This document shows, in pieces, positions 14,082 to 20,687 of a DNA stretch of 20,687 bases; position 1 is the first letter of the stretch; the number at the start of each line of letters is the position of its first letter. The notes beneath the pieces were generated by a model that worked only from the letters and a program-made list of their open reading frames with translations, was not told where the DNA came from and searched no databases. The position numbers and the translations under genes are program-made. The stretch comes from UBA11512 sp964623895 (GTDB lineage: Bacteria > Bacillota > Clostridia > Oscillospirales > CAG-272), in assembly GCA_964623895.1 (NCBI GenBank), contig CAZUWA010000026.1:1-20687 (forward strand). The letters run 5' to 3'.

Positions 14082-14231
14082 GGTATTCCTCACTGATTTC
14101 ATATTTTATTTCGATTTTTACATAATATCATAAGAATGTGAACTGTATGTGAACATCAACAAAATAATTCCCTTCCTGGGGGAAAAGCTCAAAAAGTTTT
14201 ACTGAAAAACAGAAAAAATCAGATTTTCCTG

Positions 14232-14260
14232 TTGCGCTTTTTGAAACTGTGTTATATAAT
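14232..14260 (+). promoter_or_regulatory. Promoter of the murD-M42 operon
   Basis: TTGCGC (14232-14237) and TATAAT (14255-14260) are spaced by 17 nt. Transcription would start near 14267, about 29 nt before the murD TTG. No other promoter is evident down to 20050, where genes overlap or are separated by at most about 42 nt. Confidence 0.7.
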
Positions 14261-14280
14261 GGTAAGCAGAATGAAAGGTC

Positions 14281-14298
14281 GGAGGTGTGTATCTATTG
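14281..14298 (+). promoter_or_regulatory. Ribosome binding site that decides the murD start
   Basis: GGAGG at 14281-14285 is followed by GTG at 14287 (1 nt away, too close) and TTG at 14296 (10 nt away). The spacing supports initiation at TTG. Confidence 0.65.
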
Positions 14299-15654
14299 AC
14301 ACTGACTGAATTTAAGGAACAAAGCCACGGAAAGTGCGCCGAGGTTCTCGGGATCGGGGTATCTAACCTGCCACTCATTGATTTTCTTCTTTCCTGCGGT
14401 ATGAAGGTGCGCGCAAGGGACAAAAAGAGCGCGGAATCGCTTGGTGATACGGCACGCATTCTGAAAGAAAAAGGGGTAGAATTGATCTTGGGAGAGGAAT
14501 ATCTCGAAGAACTACGTGGAGATTATATTTTTCGTTCTCCGGGTATTCGTCCGGACAAGTCGCAAATTCTTGACGGCGTAATGCACGGTGCGGTGCTGAC
14601 GAGTGAAATGGAGCTGTTTCTAAAGCTCTGTCCCGCTACAGTGATTGCCATTACCGGTTCGGACGGCAAAACGACCACGACAACATTGACAGGACTGCTT
14701 TTAAAGGAATCGGGCTACAGAGTGTATGTTGGCGGAAATATCGGTATGCCGCTTTTACCTTTTGTCGAAGAAATGACAGACAAGGACTTTGCTGTTCTTG
14801 AACTGTCAAGTTTTCAACTGATGACGGTTGATATGCCCGCAAAGTATGCTGCGCTCACCAACCTTTCGCCCAACCACCTTGATTGGCACACCGGAATGGA
14901 GGAGTATATCGAGGCGAAAACACACATTTTTAGGGGTAAAGGCAACCTTGTTACTGTTTTCAATGCCGACAATCCATCCTCACACCAACTTTTATCACTT
15001 GCGGGTGGAGAGATCCGTCTCTTTTCAAGCGAAAAAATGCTTGAAAAGGGTATGTCTGAGCACAATGGGGATATTTACCTTGACGGAACGAAAATATTGT
15101 CCGATGAAGAGATTCTGCTACCCGGCAAGCATAACAGACAGAATTACATGACCGCTTACAGTCTTGTAAGAGATATTGTGCCAGTGACGGTACTACGAAA
15201 AATTGCAAGAACATTCGGCGGGGTAGAGCACCGACTCGAATTTGTCAGAGAATATTACGGTGTGAAAATCTACAATTCTTCAATCGATTCCTCTCCCAGC
15301 CGCACGGCGGCGGCGCTTTCTTGTTTCAAAGAAAAGGTGGTCTGCATCTGCGGAGGATATGATAAAGGCATCCCCTTCGCTCCTCTTGCAGAAGCCCTCT
15401 GCCGGTCTGTACGCGCGGTCGTTTTGACCGGTGCGACTGCGTCTGCCATTAAGGGTGCGCTTGATGTGTGCGAAGCAAAAGAAAAACCGACTGTCTTGAT
15501 CGTGCCCGATTTTGAAAAGGCGGTACTAAAAGCTGTGGAGGTTTCCCGCCCCGGTGAATCGTTGCTTCTTTCCCCGGGATGCGCAAGTTTTGATGCTTTT
15601 CCGAACTTTATGGTCAGGGGACAGCGGTTTAAAGAGATCATCCGAGGACTTTGA
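14296..15654 (+). CDS. murD: UDP-N-acetylmuramoyl-L-alanine:D-glutamate ligase
   Basis: Cytoplasmic peptidoglycan precursor enzyme that adds D-glutamate to UDP-MurNAc-L-Ala using ATP. About 452 aa, the usual MurD length. The N-terminal UDP-binding domain has VLGIGVSNL near residues 17-25. The ATP loop GSDGKTTTT is at about 121-129. The central domain has NLSPNHLDWH with the conserved metal-binding His. The C-terminal domain contains GGVEHRLEFV and NSSIDSSPSRTAAAL. Start TTG 14296 is taken from ribosome-site spacing; the alternative GTG 14287 would add MYL. It is the first gene of a five-gene operon and is followed by the M42 peptidase genes after 42 nt. The pairing of a cell-wall ligase with peptidases is probably only co-transcription, not a shared pathway. 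Confidence 0.95.
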   Translation: MTLTEFKEQSHGKCAEVLGIGVSNLPLIDFLLSCGMKVRARDKKSAESLGDTARILKEKGVELILGEEYLEELRGDYIFRSPGIRPDKSQILDGVMHGAVLTSEMELFLKLCPATVIAITGSDGKTTTTTLTGLLLKESGYRVYVGGNIGMPLLPFVEEMTDKDFAVLELSSFQLMTVDMPAKYAALTNLSPNHLDWHTGMEEYIEAKTHIFRGKGNLVTVFNADNPSSHQLLSLAGGEIRLFSSEKMLEKGMSEHNGDIYLDGTKILSDEEILLPGKHNRQNYMTAYSLVRDIVPVTVLRKIARTFGGVEHRLEFVREYYGVKIYNSSIDSSPSRTAAALSCFKEKVVCICGGYDKGIPFAPLAEALCRSVRAVVLTGATASAIKGALDVCEAKEKPTVLIVPDFEKAVLKAVEVSRPGESLLLSPGCASFDAFPNFMVRGQRFKEIIRGL

Positions 15655-15696
15655 AGAAAAATAATTAAAGATATAAGTACACGAAAGGATAAAAAT

Positions 15697-16740
15697 ATGG
15701 ATGTTTACAAACTTTTAGATGAACTGCGCGCTGTGCCGACTGTTTCCGGTTTTGAAGACAGAGGACACGCACAGATTACGAAGATTCTTTCTCCCTATTT
15801 TGACGAAGCGCGTCCTGCGGGTGTGTGCGGACTGCTTTTCACAAAAAAATGCGGAAAGAAAAACGCAAAGAAATTTTTGATCGATGTGCACCTTGACGAG
15901 ATCGGTTACATTGTTACAGATCTGAAAAAAGACGGGTTATTGACTGTGTCCGGTCTTGGTGGAAACGATTCCCGCACTTACACCGCGGCGGAATTTGTTA
16001 TTCATGCGGATGAGGATATTCCTGCGGTTTCGGTAAAAAAACCGTATAGAATGCAGACGGGCAACGAGAGAAAACTGCCGCAGTTCAACACTTTTTTTCT
16101 CTTCACCGGTTATACCGCAGAGGAACTGACCTCCAAAGGAGTGAAAGTCGGAACACCGATTACAGTGAAACGAAATACAAGAAAATTGGGTGAAGAACAG
16201 ATCACGGGGCCGTATATGGACGACAAATGCTGTGCCGTTGCGGCGGTGGCAGCACTGGAGGAACTGAAGGACAAAAAGGTGAATTGTGATATTTGCCTTT
16301 TGTTCTCCGCAGAAGAGGAAAGTTTCGGTGTCGGATTTAAGACCGGTGCATTTGACGCGGACGCCGATGAGATCTTTGTCGTGGATGTCGATCTCGGACA
16401 TACTCCTGAGACCGATGCTGCAAAAACAGTGAAAATGAATGCCGGTCCGTCTGTTTCCATTTCGGTGCAGACCGACCGAGCGATGACGAAGCGCGTCTTG
16501 GCTGTGGCAAAGGAGAAAGACATTCCGATCCAGCCGACAATGAATGTGCGCAGTACCGGAACGAATGCTTCCGGCGCACCTTTCTTAACAGACGGCGTGT
16601 CCTGTGTCTCGATAGGACTACCGCTAAAGTATATGCACACAGCTGTTGAAACGCTGTATAAATCGGACTTGATCAACACCGGCAAACTGATCGCCGACTA
16701 TATCGAAAAATATTACGGAGCAGAGGAGGATGCCAAATGA
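15697..16740 (+). CDS. M42 family aminopeptidase, paralog 1
   Basis: A 347-aa cytosolic dinuclear-metal aminopeptidase of the M42 family (FrvX/glutamyl aminopeptidase/TET type), which trims short peptides as dodecameric shells. Metal and catalytic residues are visible: H65 in DVHLDEIG (with D67), D175 in YMDDKC, E207-E208 in SAEEES, D230 in VVDVD, and H314 in KYMHTAVE. Compared with standard M42, the EE loop has an extra residue (EEESFG). The residue after H65 is Leu rather than the usual Met, and D176 is followed by Lys rather than Arg, so the side-chain preference may differ. The ribosome site AAAGGA precedes the ATG. It overlaps the next gene by ATGA. The product is probably active. Confidence 0.92.
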   Translation: MDVYKLLDELRAVPTVSGFEDRGHAQITKILSPYFDEARPAGVCGLLFTKKCGKKNAKKFLIDVHLDEIGYIVTDLKKDGLLTVSGLGGNDSRTYTAAEFVIHADEDIPAVSVKKPYRMQTGNERKLPQFNTFFLFTGYTAEELTSKGVKVGTPITVKRNTRKLGEEQITGPYMDDKCCAVAAVAALEELKDKKVNCDICLLFSAEEESFGVGFKTGAFDADADEIFVVDVDLGHTPETDAAKTVKMNAGPSVSISVQTDRAMTKRVLAVAKEKDIPIQPTMNVRSTGTNASGAPFLTDGVSCVSIGLPLKYMHTAVETLYKSDLINTGKLIADYIEKYYGAEEDAK

Positions 16741-17795
16741 ATCAAGAGTTTTACAGGCTGCTCGCGGAACTCTCTGAGACCTTCGGTCCCTGCGGATGTG
16801 AAAAAAGGGTAGCAGAACTGATCGAAAAGGAACTTTTGGGTGTCGGGGAATGTTTTTACGACAAAAAATGTAATTTTATCTGCCATGTTCCCGGAAAAGG
16901 AAAGAAAACAGTTGTCATCAGCCATATGGATGAGGTATCGTTCATGGTGACCGATATTGATGAGAATGGCTATATTCGCGTGTCCCCTACCTGTGTGGCA
17001 GACCCCGGTTGCTTCCTTGGAAAAGAGATTTTGGTGGGCAATGAAGAAGTCGTTTTTTCCGGAATCGGCGGCGGCAAGGTCTTACACCTGACGAGCGGCG
17101 GTGAGCGCAGTGATTATCCTGCGTTTGATAAATATTTTATCGATCTTGGCGCGGGCAAAAAGTCTGAAAACAAAGATGGGGAAGAGAAAAGAGAAGAAAA
17201 GAGCCCGATCGATCAGATCGAAAAGGGCGACCTTGCCATTGTGAACGGGCAGTATAAAGAATTTCCGAACGGTTATATCGTGGGCAAGGCTTTGGAAGCG
17301 CGTATCGGCGTGGCATTGGCTGTGGAAGCGGCAAAAAAATGCGCAAAAGAAGGTTCTGAAAGAGATTTGTATTTCATATTTTCCGTAAAAGAAAAAGCAG
17401 GTTATTCCGGTGCGGTGACCGCATCCTATGCCATTGATCCCGAGGAAGCAATCGTCCTTAGTTACATTCCTTCAAATGCATTTGACGGTGTGGACGAAGG
17501 AAAGCGCGGCGCGGAAATAGGTCAAGGCGTTGGTGTTGCCATGAAAGACGGACGCGTGCTTTACTACGATTCTCCGCTGTATTCCGAAACGGTTAGAATT
17601 GCCAAAGAAAAGGGGATTGCACATACTCTTGTGGATGGTGCGCCGGGCGATTCGACCGGTGCGGCGCACATCGGAAGAACGGGACTGCCGATGGTGTCTT
17701 TGCGCGTGCCTTGTTACAACCCGGAGACTTGCAATGTCATTGCGCAAAAAAACGATATCGAAGCAATGGCGGCACTGCTTGAAGCGTTGATTTGA
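16737..17795 (+). CDS. M42 family protein, paralog 2, probable pseudoenzyme
   Basis: A 352-aa protein with the overall M42 layout and an intact frame. The first metal site SHMDEVS is present (H63, D65). The remaining catalytic positions have changed: ALDDR becomes ALEAR (187-189), the catalytic pair EE becomes EK (E219, K220 in SVKEKAG), the ligand Asp of FDVT becomes S242 in VLSYIP, and the final His of RYMHSP becomes C326 in RVPCYNPE. Four of the five metal ligands are therefore altered and the dinuclear centre is probably lost. A charged linker at about 143-160 is also specific to this copy. The gene is embedded between two intact paralogs (ATGA overlap, 21-nt gap), so it is likely translated and folded. 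It could be a structural or regulatory subunit of a mixed M42 shell. That function is inference. Confidence 0.85.
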   Translation: MNQEFYRLLAELSETFGPCGCEKRVAELIEKELLGVGECFYDKKCNFICHVPGKGKKTVVISHMDEVSFMVTDIDENGYIRVSPTCVADPGCFLGKEILVGNEEVVFSGIGGGKVLHLTSGGERSDYPAFDKYFIDLGAGKKSENKDGEEKREEKSPIDQIEKGDLAIVNGQYKEFPNGYIVGKALEARIGVALAVEAAKKCAKEGSERDLYFIFSVKEKAGYSGAVTASYAIDPEEAIVLSYIPSNAFDGVDEGKRGAEIGQGVGVAMKDGRVLYYDSPLYSETVRIAKEKGIAHTLVDGAPGDSTGAAHIGRTGLPMVSLRVPCYNPETCNVIAQKNDIEAMAALLEALI

Positions 17796-17816
17796 GAAAA
17801 GAGAGGAAATACGGTT

Positions 17817-18818
17817 ATGAAAATTTTGAAGGATATTATGCTTGCACATTCCGTTTCGGGAAGGGAACGGAATGTGGCGAAAGTAATTGAAAAAATGGTC
17901 GCGCCTTACGTGGATAACTATCATTATGACGCAATGGGCAATTTAATTTGCTTTAAGAAAGGAACTGCAGAAAATGCCAAGAAACTGATGCTTGCCGGAC
18001 ATATGGACGAGATCGGTTTCATTGTCACAACGATTGACGAGAAAGGTTATATTCATACACAGCCGATCGGTGGTATACACTATCTTTCTGCGGCATTTTC
18101 AAATGTGGTATTTGAGAACGGTACGATGGGTGTGCTTGTTCCGGAAGCTGATTTCGGCAACAATTTCTCTGCCGATCGTTTTGTGATCGACATTGGTGCG
18201 ACCTCTGCAAAAGAAACGGAAAAGAAAGTCAAAGTCGGTGATTTTGCTTCCACTGTTTCGCATCTCGAACGCCTATCCGGCGGATTTTATTCAGGTAGAC
18301 CCTTTGATGATCGCATTGGTTGTGCTATTATGGTAAAGGCTGCTATGGCAGCGGAATGCAAGAACGACACTTATTTTGTGTTTACTACGCAGGAAGAAGT
18401 CGGGTGCAGAGGTGCGAAAACCGCGGCGTTTGGCATTATGCCGGATTATTCGTTGGCATTTGACGTGACCGGTTCGGGAGACGGACCGAAAGCGAGACCG
18501 ATGGCGGTTTCGCTCGGTAAGGGCGCGGCAGTTAAGGTTAAGGACAGTTCCGTCATCTGCGACAGCGGCTTTGTCAAATTGCTTATGGACATTGCAAAAG
18601 AGAAAAAGATTCCCGCGCAGTATGAGATCTTGGAGGGTGGCGGTACCGATACCTGTTCGATGCAGGTGACCGGCGTGGGTAGCCGTGCCACTGCCATTTC
18701 CGTGCCGACCAGATATATTCATTCGAACAATGAGACCATTCATAAGAAGGACTATGATGCTTGCGTGGATCTTACAGTGGCACTTCTTGAAACCAACCTT
18801 GCCGAGGCTGAAGCATGA
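17817..18818 (+). CDS. M42 family aminopeptidase, paralog 3
   Basis: A 333-aa M42 metallo-aminopeptidase with a complete active site: H62 in AGHMDEIG (D64), D164 in RPFDDRIG, E193-E194 in TQEEVG, D216 in AFDVTGSGD and H302 in RYIHSNNE. It is closest to the family consensus of the three copies. A ribosome site AGAGGAAA precedes the ATG, 21 nt after the pseudoenzyme gene. The stop overlaps the next gene's start by ATGA (18815-18818). It is probably a cytosolic peptide-trimming enzyme that could co-assemble with its neighbours. Confidence 0.92.
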   Translation: MKILKDIMLAHSVSGRERNVAKVIEKMVAPYVDNYHYDAMGNLICFKKGTAENAKKLMLAGHMDEIGFIVTTIDEKGYIHTQPIGGIHYLSAAFSNVVFENGTMGVLVPEADFGNNFSADRFVIDIGATSAKETEKKVKVGDFASTVSHLERLSGGFYSGRPFDDRIGCAIMVKAAMAAECKNDTYFVFTTQEEVGCRGAKTAAFGIMPDYSLAFDVTGSGDGPKARPMAVSLGKGAAVKVKDSSVICDSGFVKLLMDIAKEKKIPAQYEILEGGGTDTCSMQVTGVGSRATAISVPTRYIHSNNETIHKKDYDACVDLTVALLETNLAEAEA

Positions 18819-20050
18819 TCGATTTGACTTTATTGATCAAAGAATGCGAAGCGGAACTTGCGGAACGTTTCGGAGAGATTGAGGAGATCGCTTTTGAGAA
18901 TACAAAAAAGGTAATGCGTTCTTTCAAAGAACATCGGGTGAGCGAGAGTTATTTTGCGCCCACGACCGGTTACGGGTACGATGATCGCGGCAGGGAGGCA
19001 TTAGATGCCATATATGCTGATGTATTTGATGCGGAAGCGGCTGTTGTGCGACACAATATCGTCAACGGCACGCAGGCGTTGGCGATTGGGCTTTACGGAT
19101 TGCTTCGTCCAGGCGATACGCTGTTGTCGATCGCAGGCAAACCGTATGATACCCTTGAAGAGGTGATCGGTATCGTTGGTACATCCGGAAATGGGTCACT
19201 TGCCGATTACGGGATCGGTTACAAGCAGGTCGAACTGTCAGGAGACGATTTTGACTACTATGCTATTGAAAAAGCGCTGACACCGGATGTCAAGGTGGTG
19301 TTTATTCAACGCTCGAAAGGATATTTAAACAGAGTTACTCTGTCTGTTGATCAGATCGGACAAGCTGTCGCTTTTATCAAGGCACGCTCGAACGCCTATG
19401 TGATGGTGGATAACTGCTATGGCGAATTTACCGAGACGAAGGAACCGACGGCAGTCGGTGCAGATTTGGTTGCCGGATCACTTATCAAGAATCCAGGTGG
19501 TGGCATGGCAGAATGCGGTGGATATCTTGCCGGAAGGGCGCGCGCGGTAGAACTCGCCTCTTACCGATTGACAACAGTCGGTGTAGGTGGGGAAGTGGGT
19601 GCGACGCTTGGGCAGAACAAGAATATGTTCAAGGGCTTTTTCTACGCACCGCATACCGTGAAGGAAGCTGTCAAAACTGCGCTTTTGGCTTCCTGTCTCT
19701 TTGAAAAACTGGGTTTTAAGGCAGAACCGTCTTCGAAGATGACACGACATGACATCATCCAAGCACTTCGTTTTGAAGATCCGGAATACTTGAAGGCATT
19801 CTGCCGCGGCATCCAATACGGCTCGCCGGTCGATGCGTATGTCACTCCCGAACCATGGGCAATGCCGGGTTATCAGGATGAAGTTATTATGGCGGCAGGC
19901 ACATTTACTTCCGGATCGTCGATCGAACTCTCCGCCGACGGTCCGATCCGTCCTCCGTATACTGCTTATCTGCAGGGAGGATTGACCTATGAAAGCGGCA
20001 AGCTAGGCATTCTCAGCGCGGCAGAAGAGGTTTTGAAGGTTAAAAAGTGA
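18815..20050 (+). CDS. Methionine gamma-lyase family PLP protein (aluminium-resistance type)
   Basis: A 411-aa fold-type I PLP protein of the family labelled Met_gamma_lyase or aluminium-resistance protein in many annotations. Features are SYFAPTTGYGYDD near 45-57, RHNIVNGTQAL near 78-88, the cofactor-binding VMVDNCYGEF around D195, and the PLP lysine in GSLIKNPGGG. The C-terminal PPYTAYLQGGLTYE is also characteristic. The name is historical: the reaction has not been settled in most members, and lyase activity on sulfur amino acids is a guess. ATGA overlap with M42 paralog 3 places it in the same operon, where it may use amino acids released by peptide hydrolysis. The protein is cytosolic. 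Confidence 0.88.
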   Translation: MIDLTLLIKECEAELAERFGEIEEIAFENTKKVMRSFKEHRVSESYFAPTTGYGYDDRGREALDAIYADVFDAEAAVVRHNIVNGTQALAIGLYGLLRPGDTLLSIAGKPYDTLEEVIGIVGTSGNGSLADYGIGYKQVELSGDDFDYYAIEKALTPDVKVVFIQRSKGYLNRVTLSVDQIGQAVAFIKARSNAYVMVDNCYGEFTETKEPTAVGADLVAGSLIKNPGGGMAECGGYLAGRARAVELASYRLTTVGVGGEVGATLGQNKNMFKGFFYAPHTVKEAVKTALLASCLFEKLGFKAEPSSKMTRHDIIQALRFEDPEYLKAFCRGIQYGSPVDAYVTPEPWAMPGYQDEVIMAAGTFTSGSSIELSADGPIRPPYTAYLQGGLTYESGKLGILSAAEEVLKVKK

Positions 20051-20053
20051 TAG

Positions 20054-20300
20054 GAAAAAACAAAACTACGACTTCAGAAGAATACAGACGAGAGTAAAAA
20101 TACGGCGTCTGATACCAAGCCTGATTTTGAGGAAGCAAAGGATGCTTACGGCAATGCACTGACTGAAACCACTTTCACCGACAGCGAATTTGGTACGATC
20201 TACCGTTCCTTCGGCTTCAATGCCGATAACGGTCAGCTTGCAGGAAATGATGCAGGCAACAATCTTGTCCGTGAAACTGATAATACCGGAGCTTTCAAGT
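20054..20300 (+). pseudogene. Headless coding fragment, possible exported protein
   Basis: A continuous frame without a start codon runs from 20054 past 20300, encoding a Thr/Asp/Asn-rich segment: NTDESKNTASDTKPDFEEA, then YGNALTETTFTDSEFGTI, then NNLVRETDNTGAF. Composition resembles secreted or surface proteins of Gram-positive bacteria. The frame then runs into the decayed transposase (reverse strand) and the codons become nonsense. Both ends are missing: no start, no signal peptide, no natural stop. It probably was a larger gene broken when the IS481-like element inserted. I do not recognise a domain. Confidence 0.5.
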
Positions 20301-20687
20301 TCCTTTTGCTTTTGATTCGGAGACTTCCAACCGAGAACGGCCATCGGAATGTTGTTTGAATGCCTCAAATAACGTTTCATTTACTCTTGAAAATCGGCAA
20401 ACGAGTAAAAACTCAAATAGTTGTAAAAACGCTCTTGGTCGTTTCTGTGGCTTCTCTCGACCTTGCCATTGTGCCAAGGGATTCTAGGGCGGATCAGTTT
20501 ATGCTCGATCTTGTAACGGTTACAAAACACGTTGAAAGGATGTGTGCCTTAGTTTTTATGAAATGGGTAAATTCGGCTCCGTTGTCGGTCCGAATCGTCT
20601 TTGGAGCATACCCAAAGAAAGTAATGGCACGCTTTACAAAGTCTATGGTGGAATAACCGCTGTTTTCTTCGTAAGCATAGATAAACC
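20300..20687 (-). pseudogene. IS481-like transposase remnant (DDE core, broken)
   Basis: Read on the minus strand from 20687: FIYAYEENSGYSTIDFVKRA, then FGYAPKTIRTDNGAEFTHF with the second catalytic Asp in the RTDNG motif, then IRPRIPWHNGKVERSHRNDQ with the catalytic Glu in VERSH, then a C-terminal NNIPMAVLGWKSPN. One frameshift sits between THFIKTK and HPFNVFC (near 20550). A TAA at 20381-20383 interrupts the frame where intact relatives have a Gln before MKRY. The N-terminal part lies outside the window. The element is dead. The left boundary near 20300 is estimated from where transposase-like sequence stops and the headless fragment begins. Confidence 0.8.

Noticed and set aside
16110..16685. 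191-aa minus-strand frame over M42 paralog 1
   Set aside because: It is an antisense shadow with no ribosome site and no domain.
1..20687. CRISPR array, tRNA, rRNA or prophage genes
   Set aside because: No spaced direct repeats, tRNA-like cloverleaf or T-loop sequence, rRNA sequence or phage structural motif was found on either strand.

Overview
The window looks like chromosomal DNA from an anaerobic low-to-mid-GC Firmicute of class Clostridia, perhaps Oscillospirales. The evidence is a SCIFF peptide with its radical SAM maturase (a near-universal clostridial marker), a group C putative H2-sensing [FeFe] hydrogenase locus, a clostridial-type DUF1385/YqhQ protein, a DUF3737 protein, strong Shine-Dalgarno sites and sigma-A-type promoters. 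The order-level placement is a guess. No rRNA, tRNA, CRISPR array or prophage was seen.

Layout. (1) 121-5231, minus strand: one operon with a TTGCAT-17-TATAAT promoter, two small thioredoxin-like [2Fe-2S] proteins, a PAS-containing group C [FeFe] hydrogenase (putative H2 sensor), a SpoIIE/PP2C phosphatase and a group B [FeFe] hydrogenase, closed by a GC-rich terminator. It reads as an H2-sensing or redox-sensing output module. (2) 5372-5663: a decayed IS30-type transposase 5' end with two frameshifts. (3) 5679-8253, plus strand: a DUF3737 beta-helix protein followed by two paralogous membrane proteins of unknown function and a bidirectional terminator. (4) 8279-9062, minus strand: a GDPD-family phosphodiesterase with no ATG, GTG or TTG start upstream of its catalytic motifs, driven by a consensus promoter whose spacer is a perfect inverted repeat. 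(5) 9107-9590: an internally deleted, MITE-like IS remnant with imperfect terminal inverted repeats. (6) 9669-12771, minus strand: the SCIFF precursor (too short for ordinary ORF calling), an intrinsic terminator, the SCIFF maturase, and an Orn/Lys/Arg decarboxylase-like PLP enzyme overlapping the maturase by ATGA. (7) 12786-14081, minus strand: YqhQ with a long charged insert. (8) 14232-20050, plus strand: murD, three tandem M42 peptidase paralogs and a Met-gamma-lyase/aluminium-resistance-type PLP enzyme, all tightly packed behind one promoter. The middle M42 paralog has lost most of its metal ligands. (9) 20054-20687: a headless coding fragment joined to a decayed IS481-like transposase.

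The most interesting points are the M42 pseudoenzyme between two intact paralogs, the seven-cysteine SCIFF precursor with its terminator-separated maturase and translationally coupled decarboxylase, the H2-sensor operon that carries a phosphatase but no visible kinase, and the GDPD gene with a probable CTG start and an operator-like promoter. All functional calls come from reading motifs by eye. No database search was run.
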